Source: Anolis sagrei (Eukaryota; Chordata; Lepidosauria; Squamata; Anolidae). Taken from it: 64,000 bases of DNA. Below, in pieces: positions 49,401 through 51,273 of this stretch (position 1 is the first letter of the stretch; each line of letters begins with the position of its first letter). The translations under genes were made by a program, and so were the position numbers. The notes under the pieces were generated by a model. That model was not told where the DNA came from. It saw nothing but the letters and a program-made list of their open reading frames with translations, and ran no database searches. The stretch lies in the NCBI RefSeq assembly GCF_037176765.1, contig NC_090022.1:179420117-179484116 (forward strand). The letters run 5' to 3'.

Positions 49401-50019
49401 TGAAATCCTAACAGCTGGTAAATTGGCTGGGATTTCTAGTTGCAGGCCAAAACACCTGGGGACCCACAGGTTGACAACCACTGTTGTAGAAGGAATGTGG
49501 TTTAACTCCACTTGGACTGCCATTGCTCAATGCTATAGAAGGAATGCAGTTTGATCCCACTTGGACTGCCATGGCTCAATGCATTAGGACAGTGGTTCTC
49601 AACCTGTGGGTCCCCAGATGTTTTGGCCTTCAACTCCCAGAAATCCTAACAGCTGGTAAATTGGCTGGGATTTCTGGGAGTTGTAGGCCAAAACATCTGG
49701 GGACCCACAGGCTGACAGCCACTGCTATAGAAAGCCAGCTTTGTAAAGCTACAACTCTCGTGGTTCGATAGCATTGAGCCAGGGCAGTTCAAGTGGGACT
49801 AACCCGCGTTAATTCCACAGTGTAGAGGCACCCCCCCCCCCCCCAGCATGTGCTGCTGAACTCGCACTCCAACTTCCCGACCTTCTTGTGCCTCAGGGCG
49901 AGCAGAGGAGGCCTGAGGGCCCACTTTGTTTCCCAGTTCCCCTTACCCACCGGGGCCCCTGGCATCCAGAGCAGGAGGCAGAGCAGGAGCCTGAGGCGAA
50001 GGAGAGGGCGAGGCTCCAT
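3568..50019 (-). CDS. ERN1: ERN1 (IRE1-alpha), N-terminal part: coding exons 1-4 of a gene continuing past the left edge
   Basis: ERN1 encodes IRE1-alpha, a type I ER membrane protein. Its luminal domain senses unfolded protein, and its cytosolic kinase/RNase splices XBP1 mRNA. Four minus-strand exons together give about 99 residues: a signal peptide and the first part of the luminal beta-rich sensor domain. The segments [26 protein letters not shown] and [16 protein letters not shown] match the IRE1-alpha N-terminus as I know it from human, and the exon lengths (121, 34 and 73 nt for exons 2-4) equal those implied by the human protein. Joins are in frame: 50019-49951, 23219-23099, 6028-5995, 3640-3568. 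Introns are 26,731, 17,070 and 2,354 bp, far larger than the exons and full of repeats. Exon 5 (starting KLPFTIPEL in human) was not found in 1-3567, so the gene continues leftwards. The transmembrane, kinase and RNase parts are outside the window. Confidence 0.96.
3641..4720. other. Unassigned sequence in ERN1 intron 3
   Basis: A/T-rich DNA without recognisable repeats or open frames of interest. It directly follows the exon 4 acceptor. Confidence 0.5.
4724..4810 (-). mobile_element. tRNA/RTE-type SINE tail fragment
   Basis: TGTTGTTATGTGCCTTCAAG and the TCGTTTCCAACTTATGGCC block are the reverse of the SINE 3' part (GGCCATAAGTTGGAAACGAC). A truncated copy. Confidence 0.6.
4969..5112. mobile_element. 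Hammerhead-bearing dispersed repeat, inverted (foldback) copy
   Basis: The antisense arm (GTCGAAGGCTTTCATGGC...) runs directly into a sense arm beginning AGGGAGAATGCCTCTAGAAC at 5051. Together they form an inverted repeat of the family whose fuller copies are at 21513, 23380, 29548 and 57025. The ribozyme core itself is not in this copy. The sense arm begins at the base after the predicted cleavage site. Confidence 0.75.
5421..5640 (-). mobile_element. L2-like LINE 3'UTR with (TTA)n tail
   Basis: A (TAA)n run of about 13 units, then CTTTATTTATA and CTCCTCGGAGGGACTCAGG. In sense this is a 3' terminal block followed by a TTA microsatellite. No coding part. Confidence 0.65.
5641..5994. other. 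Unassigned sequence next to ERN1 exon 3
   Basis: A/T-rich, no recognised repeat. It contains the exon 3 donor at 5994-5989. Confidence 0.4.
5995..6028 (-). CDS. ERN1: ERN1 coding exon 3 (34-nt microexon-sized exon)
   Basis: A 34-nt exon reading (D)[10 protein letters not shown](E). It is bounded by a CTCTGCAG acceptor and a GTAAGT donor, both close to consensus. It supplies the last two bases of the Asp codon started by exon 2 and the first two bases of the Glu codon finished in exon 4, so both flanking introns interrupt codons. Human has Thr where this reads Leu (PTHVEE versus PLHVEE). It is too short for any ORF caller and was found by following the known protein. Confidence 0.95.
6226..6290 (+). 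mobile_element. tRNA-derived SINE head fragment
   Basis: AGCCATCATGGTTTAGCGG and GAGCACTGGACTGCAG resemble the A-box half of the reptile SINE whose antisense copy is at 27594. About 65 bp, truncated; not a tRNA gene. Confidence 0.55.
6791..7085 (-). mobile_element. tRNA-derived SINE with poly(A) tail (ACA-like family)
   Basis: A near full-length antisense copy: poly(T) at left, then GTCGTGTCAGGAGCGACTTG, ending at the tRNA-like head (GGATTCGAACCTGC, a B-box). Flanked by a perfect 9-bp target-site duplication TTGAGAGGT (6782-6790 and 7086-7094). Confidence 0.88.
7095..7777. other. Unassigned sequence
   Basis: No gene. A short MITE-like inverted block (GGGCTGATGGGAAATACAAT) sits at about 7426-7460. 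The rest is A/T-rich. Confidence 0.4.
7786..8386. mobile_element. Non-autonomous hAT element, family D, long form
   Basis: Termini CAGGGGTCCTCAAACTA and TTTGAGGTCCCCTG are inverted repeats, flanked by a perfect 8-bp duplication ACTTAAAG (7778-7785 and 8387-8394), the hAT signature. The outer parts match the 357-bp copy at 31867. The middle (about 8080-8320) is absent from that copy but recurs at 8500-8735. Confidence 0.9.
8500..8735. repeat. Second copy of the hAT-D middle segment
   Basis: GCAAACAAAATGATGCAACA through TGTGCAAACTCAGAT repeats the internal part of the hAT copy just to the left (about 8092-8313) with about 90% identity by eye. It has no hAT ends of its own. Confidence 0.8.
8936..9917 (-). 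mobile_element. L2 LINE, 3' third (RT C-terminus plus 3'UTR), with nested inserts
   Basis: The minus strand codes for [20 protein letters not shown], then [15 protein letters not shown] and [20 protein letters not shown], the L2-clade RT/C-terminal block. A 3'UTR and a tail at 8936 follow. Near-identical TTAATATTTA lies at both ends (about 8931 and 9917), a likely target-site duplication. Inside lie a second short L2 3' tail with (TTA)n (9121-9217) and a hAT MITE (9503-9637). Stops interrupt the frame. Confidence 0.85.
9503..9637. mobile_element. hAT MITE family A inserted in the L2 coding region
   Basis: CAGTGGTTCTCAACC...GGTTGAGAACCACTG hairpin flanked by ATTTAGGG and GTTTACGG (6 of 8 bases alike), interrupting the L2 between its RT block and 3'UTR. 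It is therefore younger than that L2. Confidence 0.88.
9930..11085. other. Unassigned sequence with facing G and C homopolymer runs
   Basis: A G-run of about 12 at 10021 and a C-run of about 14 at 10117 lie 85 bp apart on the same strand and can pair. Otherwise unique-looking A/T-rich DNA; no gene seen. Confidence 0.45.
11088..11308 (+). mobile_element. tRNA-derived poly(A) SINE, old copy
   Basis: The body matches the family (CCCATGCGGGGACATG, GGCCAATTCTCTCACAC, CAAGTCGCTTCTGACATGAG, then A7). The tRNA-like head is degraded. Confidence 0.8.
11578..11665 (-). mobile_element. SINE tail fragment
   Basis: GTGTGCCTTCATGCCATCCG and GTGTTTTCTTCACCAAGAAAG are a decayed antisense piece of the SINE better preserved at 27594. 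Confidence 0.5.
11905..12230. mobile_element. Fragments of DNA transposons (hAT-like and Tigger-like)
   Basis: At 11918-12050 is a block TGTCAAATTCAAGGCTTGCA with GGCCCTCCATGTCATTTTAT, as in a hAT-like MITE. At 12126-12180 is CCCCTCTGTATCCACAGATTC with CCATCCATGGATTCAAG, resembling a Tigger/pogo terminus. Both are partial. Confidence 0.45.
12262..13126 (+). mobile_element. R4-clade LINE, 3' part (Cys-His motif and restriction-like endonuclease region)
   Basis: Plus-strand reading gives [20 protein letters not shown], then [20 protein letters not shown] and [20 protein letters not shown], the CCHC-type block that precedes the endonuclease in R4/R2-group elements. The next part ([17 protein letters not shown], then about 300 bp with a frameshift) is the endonuclease domain. 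It ends in an (AAT)n tail at about 13126. 5' truncated and not intact. Confidence 0.75.
13127..13290 (-). mobile_element. LINE 3' tail in opposite orientation joined to the R4 tail
   Basis: (TAA)n/(CAA)n, then CTTTATTTATAGACTGTCC and GAGGGGTCATAGGGTGG, the same 3' terminal type as 5421-5640. Two LINE tails meet tail to tail at the microsatellite. Confidence 0.6.
13291..14068. other. Unassigned sequence
   Basis: A/T-rich with no recognised repeat; short frames only. Confidence 0.4.
14069..14180. mobile_element. hAT MITE family A, shortened copy
   Basis: CAGTGGTTCTCAACCTGTGG to CCACAGGTTGAGAACCACTG with part of the left arm missing. Confidence 0.85.
14181..15356. other. Unassigned sequence
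   Basis: Mostly unique-looking. A 20-bp direct duplication around AACAGCAGTTGTGTTTTATT lies at about 14667-14718. No gene seen. Confidence 0.4.
15367..16099 (+). mobile_element. BovB/RTE LINE, 5'-truncated, open reading frame of 235 codons
   Basis: The C-terminal part of the RTE polyprotein stays open: [40 protein letters not shown], then [16 protein letters not shown] and TKSRRGLNE before the stop. These are hallmark BovB-type motifs after the RT domain. It ends in (CAA)n and is flanked by a perfect 10-bp target-site duplication AACCATCATG (15357-15366 and 16100-16109). The lack of stops means a young insertion. The endonuclease and most of RT are missing through 5' truncation. Confidence 0.92.
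16110..16739. other. Unassigned sequence
   Basis: A/T-rich. A (TTTC)n run lies at about 16548-16561. A minus-strand AATAAAG at about 16261-16255 is isolated. No gene recognised. Confidence 0.4.
16740..17153. mobile_element. Candidate non-autonomous DNA transposon with 23-bp terminal inverted repeats
   Basis: AATGGTAAAAGTATGATAGC at about 16741 is inverted at about 17135-17153 (GCTATCATACTTTTGCCATT), one mismatch in the repeat. Next to the left end, TAGCTGG(T/G)ACCCTACACT is repeated in tandem. About 410 bp, no coding capacity. Superfamily not recognised. Confidence 0.65.
17154..17880. other. Unassigned sequence
   Basis: No recognised repeats or genes; short frames of about 76 codons on both strands have no family signature. 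Confidence 0.4.
17881..18600 (+). mobile_element. LINE 3'UTR remnants with a nested opposite L2 tail
   Basis: Plus-strand LINE 3' ends occur at about 17890-18180 (ending (CAC)n) and 18280-18600 (ending ATAAATAAAGATGATGATGG). The second is split at about 18378-18500 by an antisense L2 terminus (TTGTATACCGCTGTTTCTCA, GACTCAACGCGGTTTACAA). Confidence 0.6.
18970..20205 (-). mobile_element. CR1 LINE, 3' half
   Basis: The tail shows the CR1-specific (ATTCTATG)n repeat, antisense at 18970-18995. Minus-strand reading gives the RT motifs [16 protein letters not shown], then [36 protein letters not shown] and [20 protein letters not shown] with [13 protein letters not shown]. Frameshifts and stops break it into at least three frames, and part of the region between RT blocks is lost. 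Confidence 0.92.
20206..21510. other. Unassigned sequence
   Basis: Unique-looking A/T-rich intron 2 DNA with a short G-run at 20400. No gene or repeat recognised. Confidence 0.4.
21513..21880 (-). mobile_element. Hammerhead-bearing dispersed repeat, long copy
   Basis: About 365 bp in antisense: GTCGAAGGCTTTCATGGC at the sense 3' end, hammerhead-like motif at 21596-21636 (core CUGAGGA and GAAA kept, one base differing next to GAAA), then a conserved block to GAGAGGTGATTAGATGTCC. No intact ORF. The layout suggests a Penelope-like element terminus (inference). Confidence 0.7.
21937..22092. mobile_element. Hammerhead-bearing repeat, inverted copy
   Basis: Antisense arm GACTTTCATGGCCAGAATCA...GGCCATGTTCCAG faces a sense arm AATGCTTCTGGAACATGGCC...AACTCACAGCAACCC. 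The two arms meet at about 22030 and can fold back. Confidence 0.75.
22093..23098. other. Unassigned sequence flanking ERN1 exon 2
   Basis: No recognised repeats. Contains the exon 2 donor region at its right end. Confidence 0.4.
23099..23219 (-). CDS. ERN1: ERN1 coding exon 2
   Basis: A 121-nt exon coding [15 protein letters not shown], then [20 protein letters not shown], then WTLKE plus one base. The acceptor is CCACCAG and the donor is G|GTTAGT. The peptide lines up without gaps with human [19 protein letters not shown] and the residues after it. The start of the luminal domain is the most divergent part (SANS versus STST), and the core is nearly identical. Phase is 0 at the 5' side and 1 at the 3' side, which fits exons 1 and 3 as assigned. 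Confidence 0.97.
23380..23680 (-). mobile_element. Hammerhead-bearing dispersed repeat, best-preserved ribozyme motif
   Basis: Antisense copy. The motif at 23431-23471 reads in sense CCU, CUGAGGA, U, stem GCUUGC/GCAGGC with a 7-nt loop, GAAA, CGUC, AGG. All invariant hammerhead bases are present. It continues to GAGAGGTGTTAAGATGTGCC. Confidence 0.75.
23681..23918 (+). mobile_element. 5S rRNA-derived SINE
   Basis: CTCATCTTGGAAGCTAA...GTTAGTACTTGGATATGAAA and GAATACCAGATGCAGCAGAC follow the internal promoter region of 5S rRNA (A-box, IE, C-box) with many changes. The 3' part (AGACAATGGCAAAATCC) is a SINE tail. Not a functional 5S gene. Confidence 0.8.
23928..23975 (+). mobile_element. tRNA-SINE head fragment
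   Basis: GAGAGCCAGTGTGACATACT then GAGTGTTGGACTAGAGGCCC is the 5' start of the common reptile tRNA-SINE; truncated. Confidence 0.5.
24086..24330. mobile_element. Hammerhead-bearing repeat, head-to-head palindrome with two ribozyme motifs
   Basis: An antisense copy (24086-24195, motif 24153-24193) faces a sense copy (24200-24330, motif 24205-24246). The plus-strand motif keeps CUGAGGA at 24208-24214 and GAAACGUC; the minus-strand motif has lost the G before AAA. About 110-bp arms. Confidence 0.8.
24331..26214. other. Unassigned sequence with a 65-bp direct repeat
   Basis: A/T-rich intron 1 DNA. A block CTGCAATAT(G/T)AATTTCAAC through GCTCGAACACTCATA lies at about 25398-25457 and again at 26010-26069. 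No gene recognised. Confidence 0.5.
26215..27515 (+). mobile_element. L2 LINE nested in an older L2
   Basis: The outer copy codes at 26219-26360 for the L2 C-terminus and resumes at 27290, with its 3' end at about 27515 (CCCCGAGTCCCCTTGGG, then (TTA)n). The inner copy, 26411-27125, has a 146-codon open stretch: [40 protein letters not shown] and [19 protein letters not shown], then a 3'UTR ending (AAAT)n. A near-identical 38-bp segment (ATCTATTACATCTAGCTCGG...) flanks the inserted block at 26386 and 27256. Confidence 0.88.
27594..27823 (-). mobile_element. tRNA-derived SINE (MIR-like body), antisense
   Basis: TTATGTGCTTTCACATC at left; CAAGGTCACCCAGTGGG and TTTCATGGCTAATCAG in the middle; the degraded tRNA-like head at right. 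Nearly full length, about 230 bp. Confidence 0.7.
27824..29545. other. Unassigned sequence
   Basis: Long A/T-rich, unique-looking stretch of ERN1 intron 1 with no recognised repeat or gene. Confidence 0.4.
29548..29680 (-). mobile_element. Hammerhead-bearing dispersed repeat, short copy
   Basis: Antisense; motif at 29627-29667 keeps CUGAGGA, stem II and GAAA, with CAUC in place of CGUC. Confidence 0.75.
29828..30076 (+). mobile_element. tRNA-derived poly(A) SINE
   Basis: TTAAACCCCTGTGCTGGCAG at the head, GCTCCAGCTCCTCATGCGGG in the body, GTCGCTCCTGACACAACC at the end. The first about 15 bases of the head are missing. Confidence 0.85.
30077..30679. other. Unassigned sequence
   Basis: A/T-rich; a LINE-like 3' end (AAGTTGCCTTGAGGTCC) at about 30418. 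A G-run at 30448. Otherwise nothing recognised. Confidence 0.4.
30680..31285 (+). mobile_element. Non-LTR retrotransposon, C-terminal Cys-motif block and 3'UTR (clade not assigned)
   Basis: A 134-codon open stretch with [20 protein letters not shown] and [15 protein letters not shown], the CxC...HxxxxC motif found at the end of I/Vingi-like non-LTR ORFs, ending [15 protein letters not shown]. The 3'UTR ends ACGATAAATAAA at about 31281. A sister copy lies antisense at 50745. 5' truncated. Confidence 0.75.
31286..31858. other. Unassigned sequence
   Basis: A/T-rich. A minus-strand frame of 142 codons has no recognisable family and a composition typical of chance. Confidence 0.4.
31867..32223. 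mobile_element. Non-autonomous hAT element, family D, short form
   Basis: Ends CAGGGGTCTTCAAACTA and AGTTTGTGGACCCCTG; perfect 8-bp target duplication CTCTATAT (31859-31866 and 32224-32231). Contains a (CAA)n stretch. Confidence 0.92.
32232..32988. other. Purine-rich unassigned sequence
   Basis: From about 32590 to 32900 the plus strand is strongly A/G-rich. This keeps the opposite strand free of stops for 169 codons, so that frame is a composition effect. Confidence 0.45.
32997..33121. mobile_element. hAT MITE family A
   Basis: CAGTGGTTCTCAACCTGTGG to GGTTGAGAACCACTG; flanks GTGTAATA and CTGTGATA (6 of 8 alike). Confidence 0.88.
33195..33521 (+). mobile_element. Sauria SINE, full length
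   Basis: tRNA-like head with A-box (GTGGCGCAGTGGGTTAAAG) and B-box (GGTTCGAAAC), and a 3' end GACATGACTGGACTTCATGT with GGGGAAACCTTTAC that copies a BovB 3' tail. Perfect 10-bp target duplication TATCTAAAAA (33185-33194 and 33522-33531). Mobilised by BovB. Confidence 0.93.
33532..34263. other. Unassigned sequence
   Basis: Unique-looking, A/T-rich; no gene recognised. Confidence 0.4.
34266..34975. mobile_element. TA-flanked MITE with expanded (TTA)n core
   Basis: Left end CTGTATATACTCGAGTATAA and right end TTATATTCGCGTATATATGG are imperfect inverted repeats bounded by TA on both sides (Tc1/mariner-type target). A TTA/TTTA microsatellite fills 34340-34710. Long frames here are only Tyr/Leu/Ile repeats. 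Confidence 0.75.
34978..35485. other. Unassigned sequence
   Basis: A/T-rich, no recognised repeat; short (CTG)-type run at about 35113. Confidence 0.35.
35486..35690. mobile_element. MITE family C, near complete
   Basis: CACCTACACAGTAGAATTGC...GCAGTTTGACACCACTTTAA with inverse GGTATTAAACTGCATGAATT...CTACACTGTTGATGCATC. Palindromic, about 205 bp, non-coding. Confidence 0.8.
35920..36800 (+). mobile_element. RTE-like LINE, C-terminus with zinc finger
   Basis: Readings in several frames: [16 protein letters not shown], then [40 protein letters not shown] and finally [20 protein letters not shown], a C2H2-type finger at the protein end. These are typical of a widespread vertebrate non-LTR family whose clade I cannot name with certainty. 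Broken by several frameshifts; ends near 36800. Confidence 0.8.
36834..36968. mobile_element. hAT MITE family A with perfect target duplication
   Basis: CAGTGGTTCTCAACCTGTGG to CATAGGTTGAGAATTACTG, flanked by ATTTAATG exactly on both sides (36826-36833 and 36969-36976). Confidence 0.93.
36977..38400. other. Unassigned sequence
   Basis: Mostly unique-looking intron 1 DNA. A short MITE-like piece (GGATTCTGGAAGTTGTAGTC) lies at about 37310. No gene recognised. Confidence 0.4.
38410..39790 (-). mobile_element. RTE-like LINE, reverse transcriptase domain
   Basis: Minus-strand reading in order: [59 protein letters not shown] and [20 protein letters not shown], then [16 protein letters not shown] (the YxDD catalytic box, 38743-38732) and [17 protein letters not shown]. 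The same family as 35920-36800, in the opposite orientation. Many stops; non-functional. Confidence 0.85.
40021..40742. mobile_element. TA-flanked DNA transposon with GC-rich interior
   Basis: Left CTGTATTTTCCGGAGTATAA and right TTATATGCCAGAAAATACAG are inverted repeats with TA at both outer edges (40019-40020, 40743-40744). Subterminal GTCTTATA motifs recur at both ends. The interior (about 40130-40600) is GC-richer than its surroundings and codes for nothing I recognise. Confidence 0.82.
40784..41072 (+). mobile_element. tRNA-derived poly(A) SINE, full length
   Basis: GGAGCCCCCGGTGACGCAGT head to CTGACACGAC plus A11. Perfect 12-bp target duplication CCACCTCTAAAT (40772-40783 and 41073-41084). 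A local duplication of GACGTCCTTGCAGATG lies inside at about 40973-41010. Confidence 0.93.
41085..41760. other. Unassigned sequence
   Basis: A/T-rich; nothing recognised. Confidence 0.4.
41764..41937. mobile_element. MITE family C, nearly complete
   Basis: AGGATGCATCTACACTGCAG at left; AACTGCATTAATTCTGCAG and ACAGATGCACCCT at right. The left arm carries a small internal deletion. Confidence 0.82.
42289..42880 (+). mobile_element. L2-like LINE C-terminus and 3'UTR
   Basis: Reading [20 protein letters not shown] with [13 protein letters not shown] matches the L2 C-terminal block. An A/T-rich 3'UTR follows. Stops present. Confidence 0.65.
42881..43825. other. Unassigned sequence
   Basis: A degraded MITE arm (TACAGCTCTAACAATTCC) at about 43035-43110; otherwise unique-looking. 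Confidence 0.35.
43828..44075. mobile_element. Two divergent palindromic MITEs in tandem
   Basis: 43828-43967: AGTCGTTCCCAACCATTGG to GGTTGGGAGCGACTG. From 43968: GAGTTTCTCAAACTGTGC to about 44075, with the shared inner arms (GGGATTTCTGGGAGGTGAAG). Both relate to MITE families A and B. Confidence 0.7.
44700..44805 (-). mobile_element. 5S rRNA-derived SINE fragment
   Basis: Antisense: sense order CCCTAAAGGCACCAG, CTGATCTTAGAAGCTAAGCA, GATTAGTATATATTG. Same family as 23681; truncated. Confidence 0.75.
45005..45190 (+). mobile_element. Second hammerhead-like dispersed repeat family
   Basis: The block CATCTGAGGAAGTAGATTTA...CAAGAAAGCTCATGCTGAAG at 45107-45150 has the order stem I CAU/AUG, core CUGAGGA (45110-45116), imperfect stem II, GAAA (45134-45137), GCUC. 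Flanked by GTTAGTCTTAAAGGTACTAC. Unrelated in sequence to the first family. Confidence 0.6.
45223..45480 (+). mobile_element. tRNA-derived poly(A) SINE
   Basis: CCAGTGGCACAATGGATTAA head, GTTCCCCATGCAGGGACATG body, CATGACACGAAAAAACAAAC tail. Moderately decayed. Confidence 0.85.
45486..46112. other. Unassigned sequence
   Basis: No gene or repeat recognised. Confidence 0.35.
46113..46312. mobile_element. MITE family C, divergent copy
   Basis: ATGCTATGGAATCCTGGAAG and TAAAACTACAACTCCCTGG arms; ends degraded. Confidence 0.65.
46313..46420. mobile_element. MITE family B copy
   Basis: GGCATGGGCAAACTTCAGCC with inverse ACCCAAGTTTGCATATGCC; inner arms CCAGGTGTTTTGGAC and TTCAAAACACCTGG. Confidence 0.75.
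46512..46641. mobile_element. hAT MITE family A
   Basis: GCAGTGTTTCTCAACC to GGTTGAGGAACATTGC, palindromic, short deletion in the left arm. Confidence 0.82.
46642..47574. other. Unassigned sequence
   Basis: No gene. About 47320-47460 resembles a degraded L2 3'UTR (ATTAAAACAGAATTAAAC type). Confidence 0.35.
47587..47879 (+). mobile_element. tRNA-derived poly(A) SINE, young full-length copy
   Basis: GGAGCCCCCGGTGGCGCAGT head, intact B-box GGTTCGAATCC, tail CTCCTGACACCATTTAAAAA. Perfect 12-bp target duplication TCATAAAAACAT (47575-47586 and 47880-47891). An internal local duplication (GCGGATGAG...GTTCCAGCTC) lies at about 47673-47725. Confidence 0.94.
47975..48083 (-). mobile_element. Hammerhead-bearing dispersed repeat, old copy
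   Basis: GTTGCTGTGAGTTTTTTGGG to AGCATCTTCAGAAGTC, antisense; the ribozyme motif (48027-48067) is degraded. Confidence 0.7.
48161..49727. repeat. Tandem array of about 188-bp units: MITE A nested in MITE C, then duplicated
   Basis: MITE A hairpins start at 48225, 48600, 48788, 48980, 49168, 49352 and 49590 (spacings 375, 188, 192, 188, 184, 238). Each is followed by the same spacer, GTAGAAGGAATGCGGTTTGA...GACTGCCATGACTCAATG, which is the left arm of MITE family C. The matching right arm of C occurs only once, after the last unit (49728-49827). The 375-bp interval holds an unrelated A/T-rich insert, and the last interval a partly doubled spacer. A truncated MITE A at 48084-48160 precedes the array. 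Confidence 0.9.
49728..49827. mobile_element. MITE family C, right arm closing the tandem array
   Basis: TATAGAAAGCCAGCTTTGTA to GTTAATTCCACAGTGTAGAG. The only right arm for the repeated left arms at 48161-49580. Confidence 0.8.
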
Positions 50020-50290
50020 GGCTCCCTCAGGAAGACTGGGCCCAGCGCCTCCGCCCCCCACGGCCCGGCCGGCAGGCAGGGCGCTCGCTTCCCTCGCTTG
50101 CTTCCTCGCTCGCTCTCTCTCTGAGGAGAGCCCTTCCTCCTTCTCCGCCCAGAGTCTCCGCCTCAGCCTCCTCTGGGTTGGCCCTGGCCGGCAGAAGGAG
50201 AGGGAGGCCGGCAAGCAGGCCCGCCTCCAGCCTCCTCTCCTCTGCAGTTGGGCCCAAGCGAGCTTCTGACTGACCACAAACTTAGCACAT
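49850..50290 (-). promoter_or_regulatory. ERN1: ERN1 CpG-rich promoter / 5'UTR region
   Basis: This is the only strongly GC- and CpG-rich stretch near ERN1 and it contains exon 1. Sp1-type GC boxes read on the minus strand at about 50056-50051 and 50150-50145. No TATA box was seen upstream of the ATG, so a dispersed CpG-island promoter is likely. I did not find a CCAAT-N9-CCACG stress element. It is bounded on one side by a palindromic MITE (50309-50450) and on the other by a MITE-derived tandem array (to about 49827). The start site cannot be fixed from sequence. Confidence 0.7.
49951..50019 (-). CDS. ERN1: ERN1 coding exon 1 (start codon and signal peptide)
   Basis: ATG at 50019-50017 in a good Kozak context (GCC ATG G) opens a 23-codon exon, [20 protein letters not shown] plus GAP. 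It has a charged n-region, a Leu-rich hydrophobic core and a Pro/Gly/Ala end, a typical signal peptide directing IRE1 to the ER. Sequence similarity to human exon 1 is low, as usual for signal peptides; position, length and phase make the call. The only donor that keeps frame with exon 2 is CCG|GTGGGT. The stronger-looking G|GTAAGG four bases further would shift the frame. The same frame stays open upstream for about 86 codons of GC-rich 5'UTR, but the Met at 50019 is the one preceding a signal peptide. Confidence 0.88.
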
Positions 50291-50308
50291 AAAAAAGGAA
50301 GCCTCTGT

Positions 50309-50450
50309 CAGGCATGGGTCAGCTTGGGCCCTCCCTCCAGGTGTTTTGGACTTCAACGCCCACAATTCCTAACAGCCTACCGGCTGTTAGGAATTGTGGG
50401 AGTTGAAGTCCAAAACACCTGGAGGGAGGGCCCAAGCTGGCCCATGCCTG
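50309..50450. mobile_element. MITE family B, near-perfect palindrome upstream of ERN1
   Basis: CAGGCATGGGTCAGCTTGGG pairs with CCCAAGCTGGCCCATGCCTG, and arms of about 65 bp leave almost no loop (GCCTACCGGC). It lies about 290 bp upstream of the ERN1 ATG. Confidence 0.92.
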
Positions 50451-50536
50451 CTTTGAATGCGAATTCCCTGCTTCTTGGACTGGATGGCCCACCAGGTCTC
50501 TTCCAACTCTAGGATTCCTATGATACTATTTATTTT

Positions 50537-50727
50537 TGGTTGCTTCTGTTGTCAGAGAACTGGCCGTCTGCAAGAATGTTGCTCGCATGTTTGGATGTTT
50601 TACCATCCTTGTGGGATTCTTCTCTCATGTCCTTGCGTGGGGAGCTGGAGCTGACAGAGGGAGCTCATCCGCGCTCTACCCAGACTCCAATCTGTGACCT
50701 GTCAGTCTTCAACCCACTGTGCTCCTA
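50537..50727 (-). mobile_element. tRNA-derived poly(A) SINE, truncated
   Basis: Antisense body GGCCGTCTGCAAGAATGTTG and GGAGCTGGAGCTGACAGAGG, head TCCAATCTGTGACCTGTCAG. The tail end is worn. Confidence 0.82.
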
Positions 50728-50744
50728 TGATACTATTTATTTTT

Positions 50745-51265
50745 TATTTATCCTGTCACGGGCAGACCAAACAGTTGCATTGCATTTTTAAACAAACAAA
50801 CAAACAAAACACAAAGTTTGCAAGCTTGGTAGTTGATTAAATGTCCTTTGACGAGTAGCTGGCCACTTGGAGTGACTCTGGTGTTGCCGCAAGGAGGTCT
50901 TCCATTGTGCATGTGGCAGGGCTCAGGTTGCATTGCAGCAGGTGGTCTGTAGTTTGCTCTTCTTCACACTCACATGTCATGGATTCCACTTTGTAGCCCC
51001 ATTTCTGAAGGTTGGCTCTGCATCTCATGGTGCCAGAGCACAGTCTGTTCAGCGCCTTCCAAGTCGCCCAGTTTTCTGTGTGCCCAGGGGGGAGTCTCTC
51101 ATTTGGTATCAGCCATGGATTGAGGTGCTGGGTTTGAGCCTGCCACTTTTGGACTCTCGCTTGCTGGGGCGTTCCAGCAAGTATCTCTGTAGATCTTAGA
51201 AAACTATTTCTTGATTTAAGTCATTGATCATCCCCCAAACAGACCTCCACTCGGCTTCTAGGGTT
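50745..51265 (-). mobile_element. Non-LTR retrotransposon C-terminus (sister of 30680-31285)
   Basis: Minus strand codes MRCRANLQKWGYKVESMTCE then [17 protein letters not shown] and ATPESLQVASYSSKDI, the same CxC...HxxxxC block. The 3' end ACAGGATAAATAAAA lies at about 50745. It adjoins the hAT at 51274. Confidence 0.78.
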
Positions 51266-51273
51266 TCCTCTAG

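Noticed and set aside
48161-49727. Regular repeats with spacers, CRISPR-like
   Set aside because: Units are palindromic MITEs with near-identical spacers in a vertebrate genome; spacers are not unique.
49850-50269. 139-codon plus-strand frame
   Set aside because: GC-rich promoter DNA antisense to ERN1 exon 1; no family signature.
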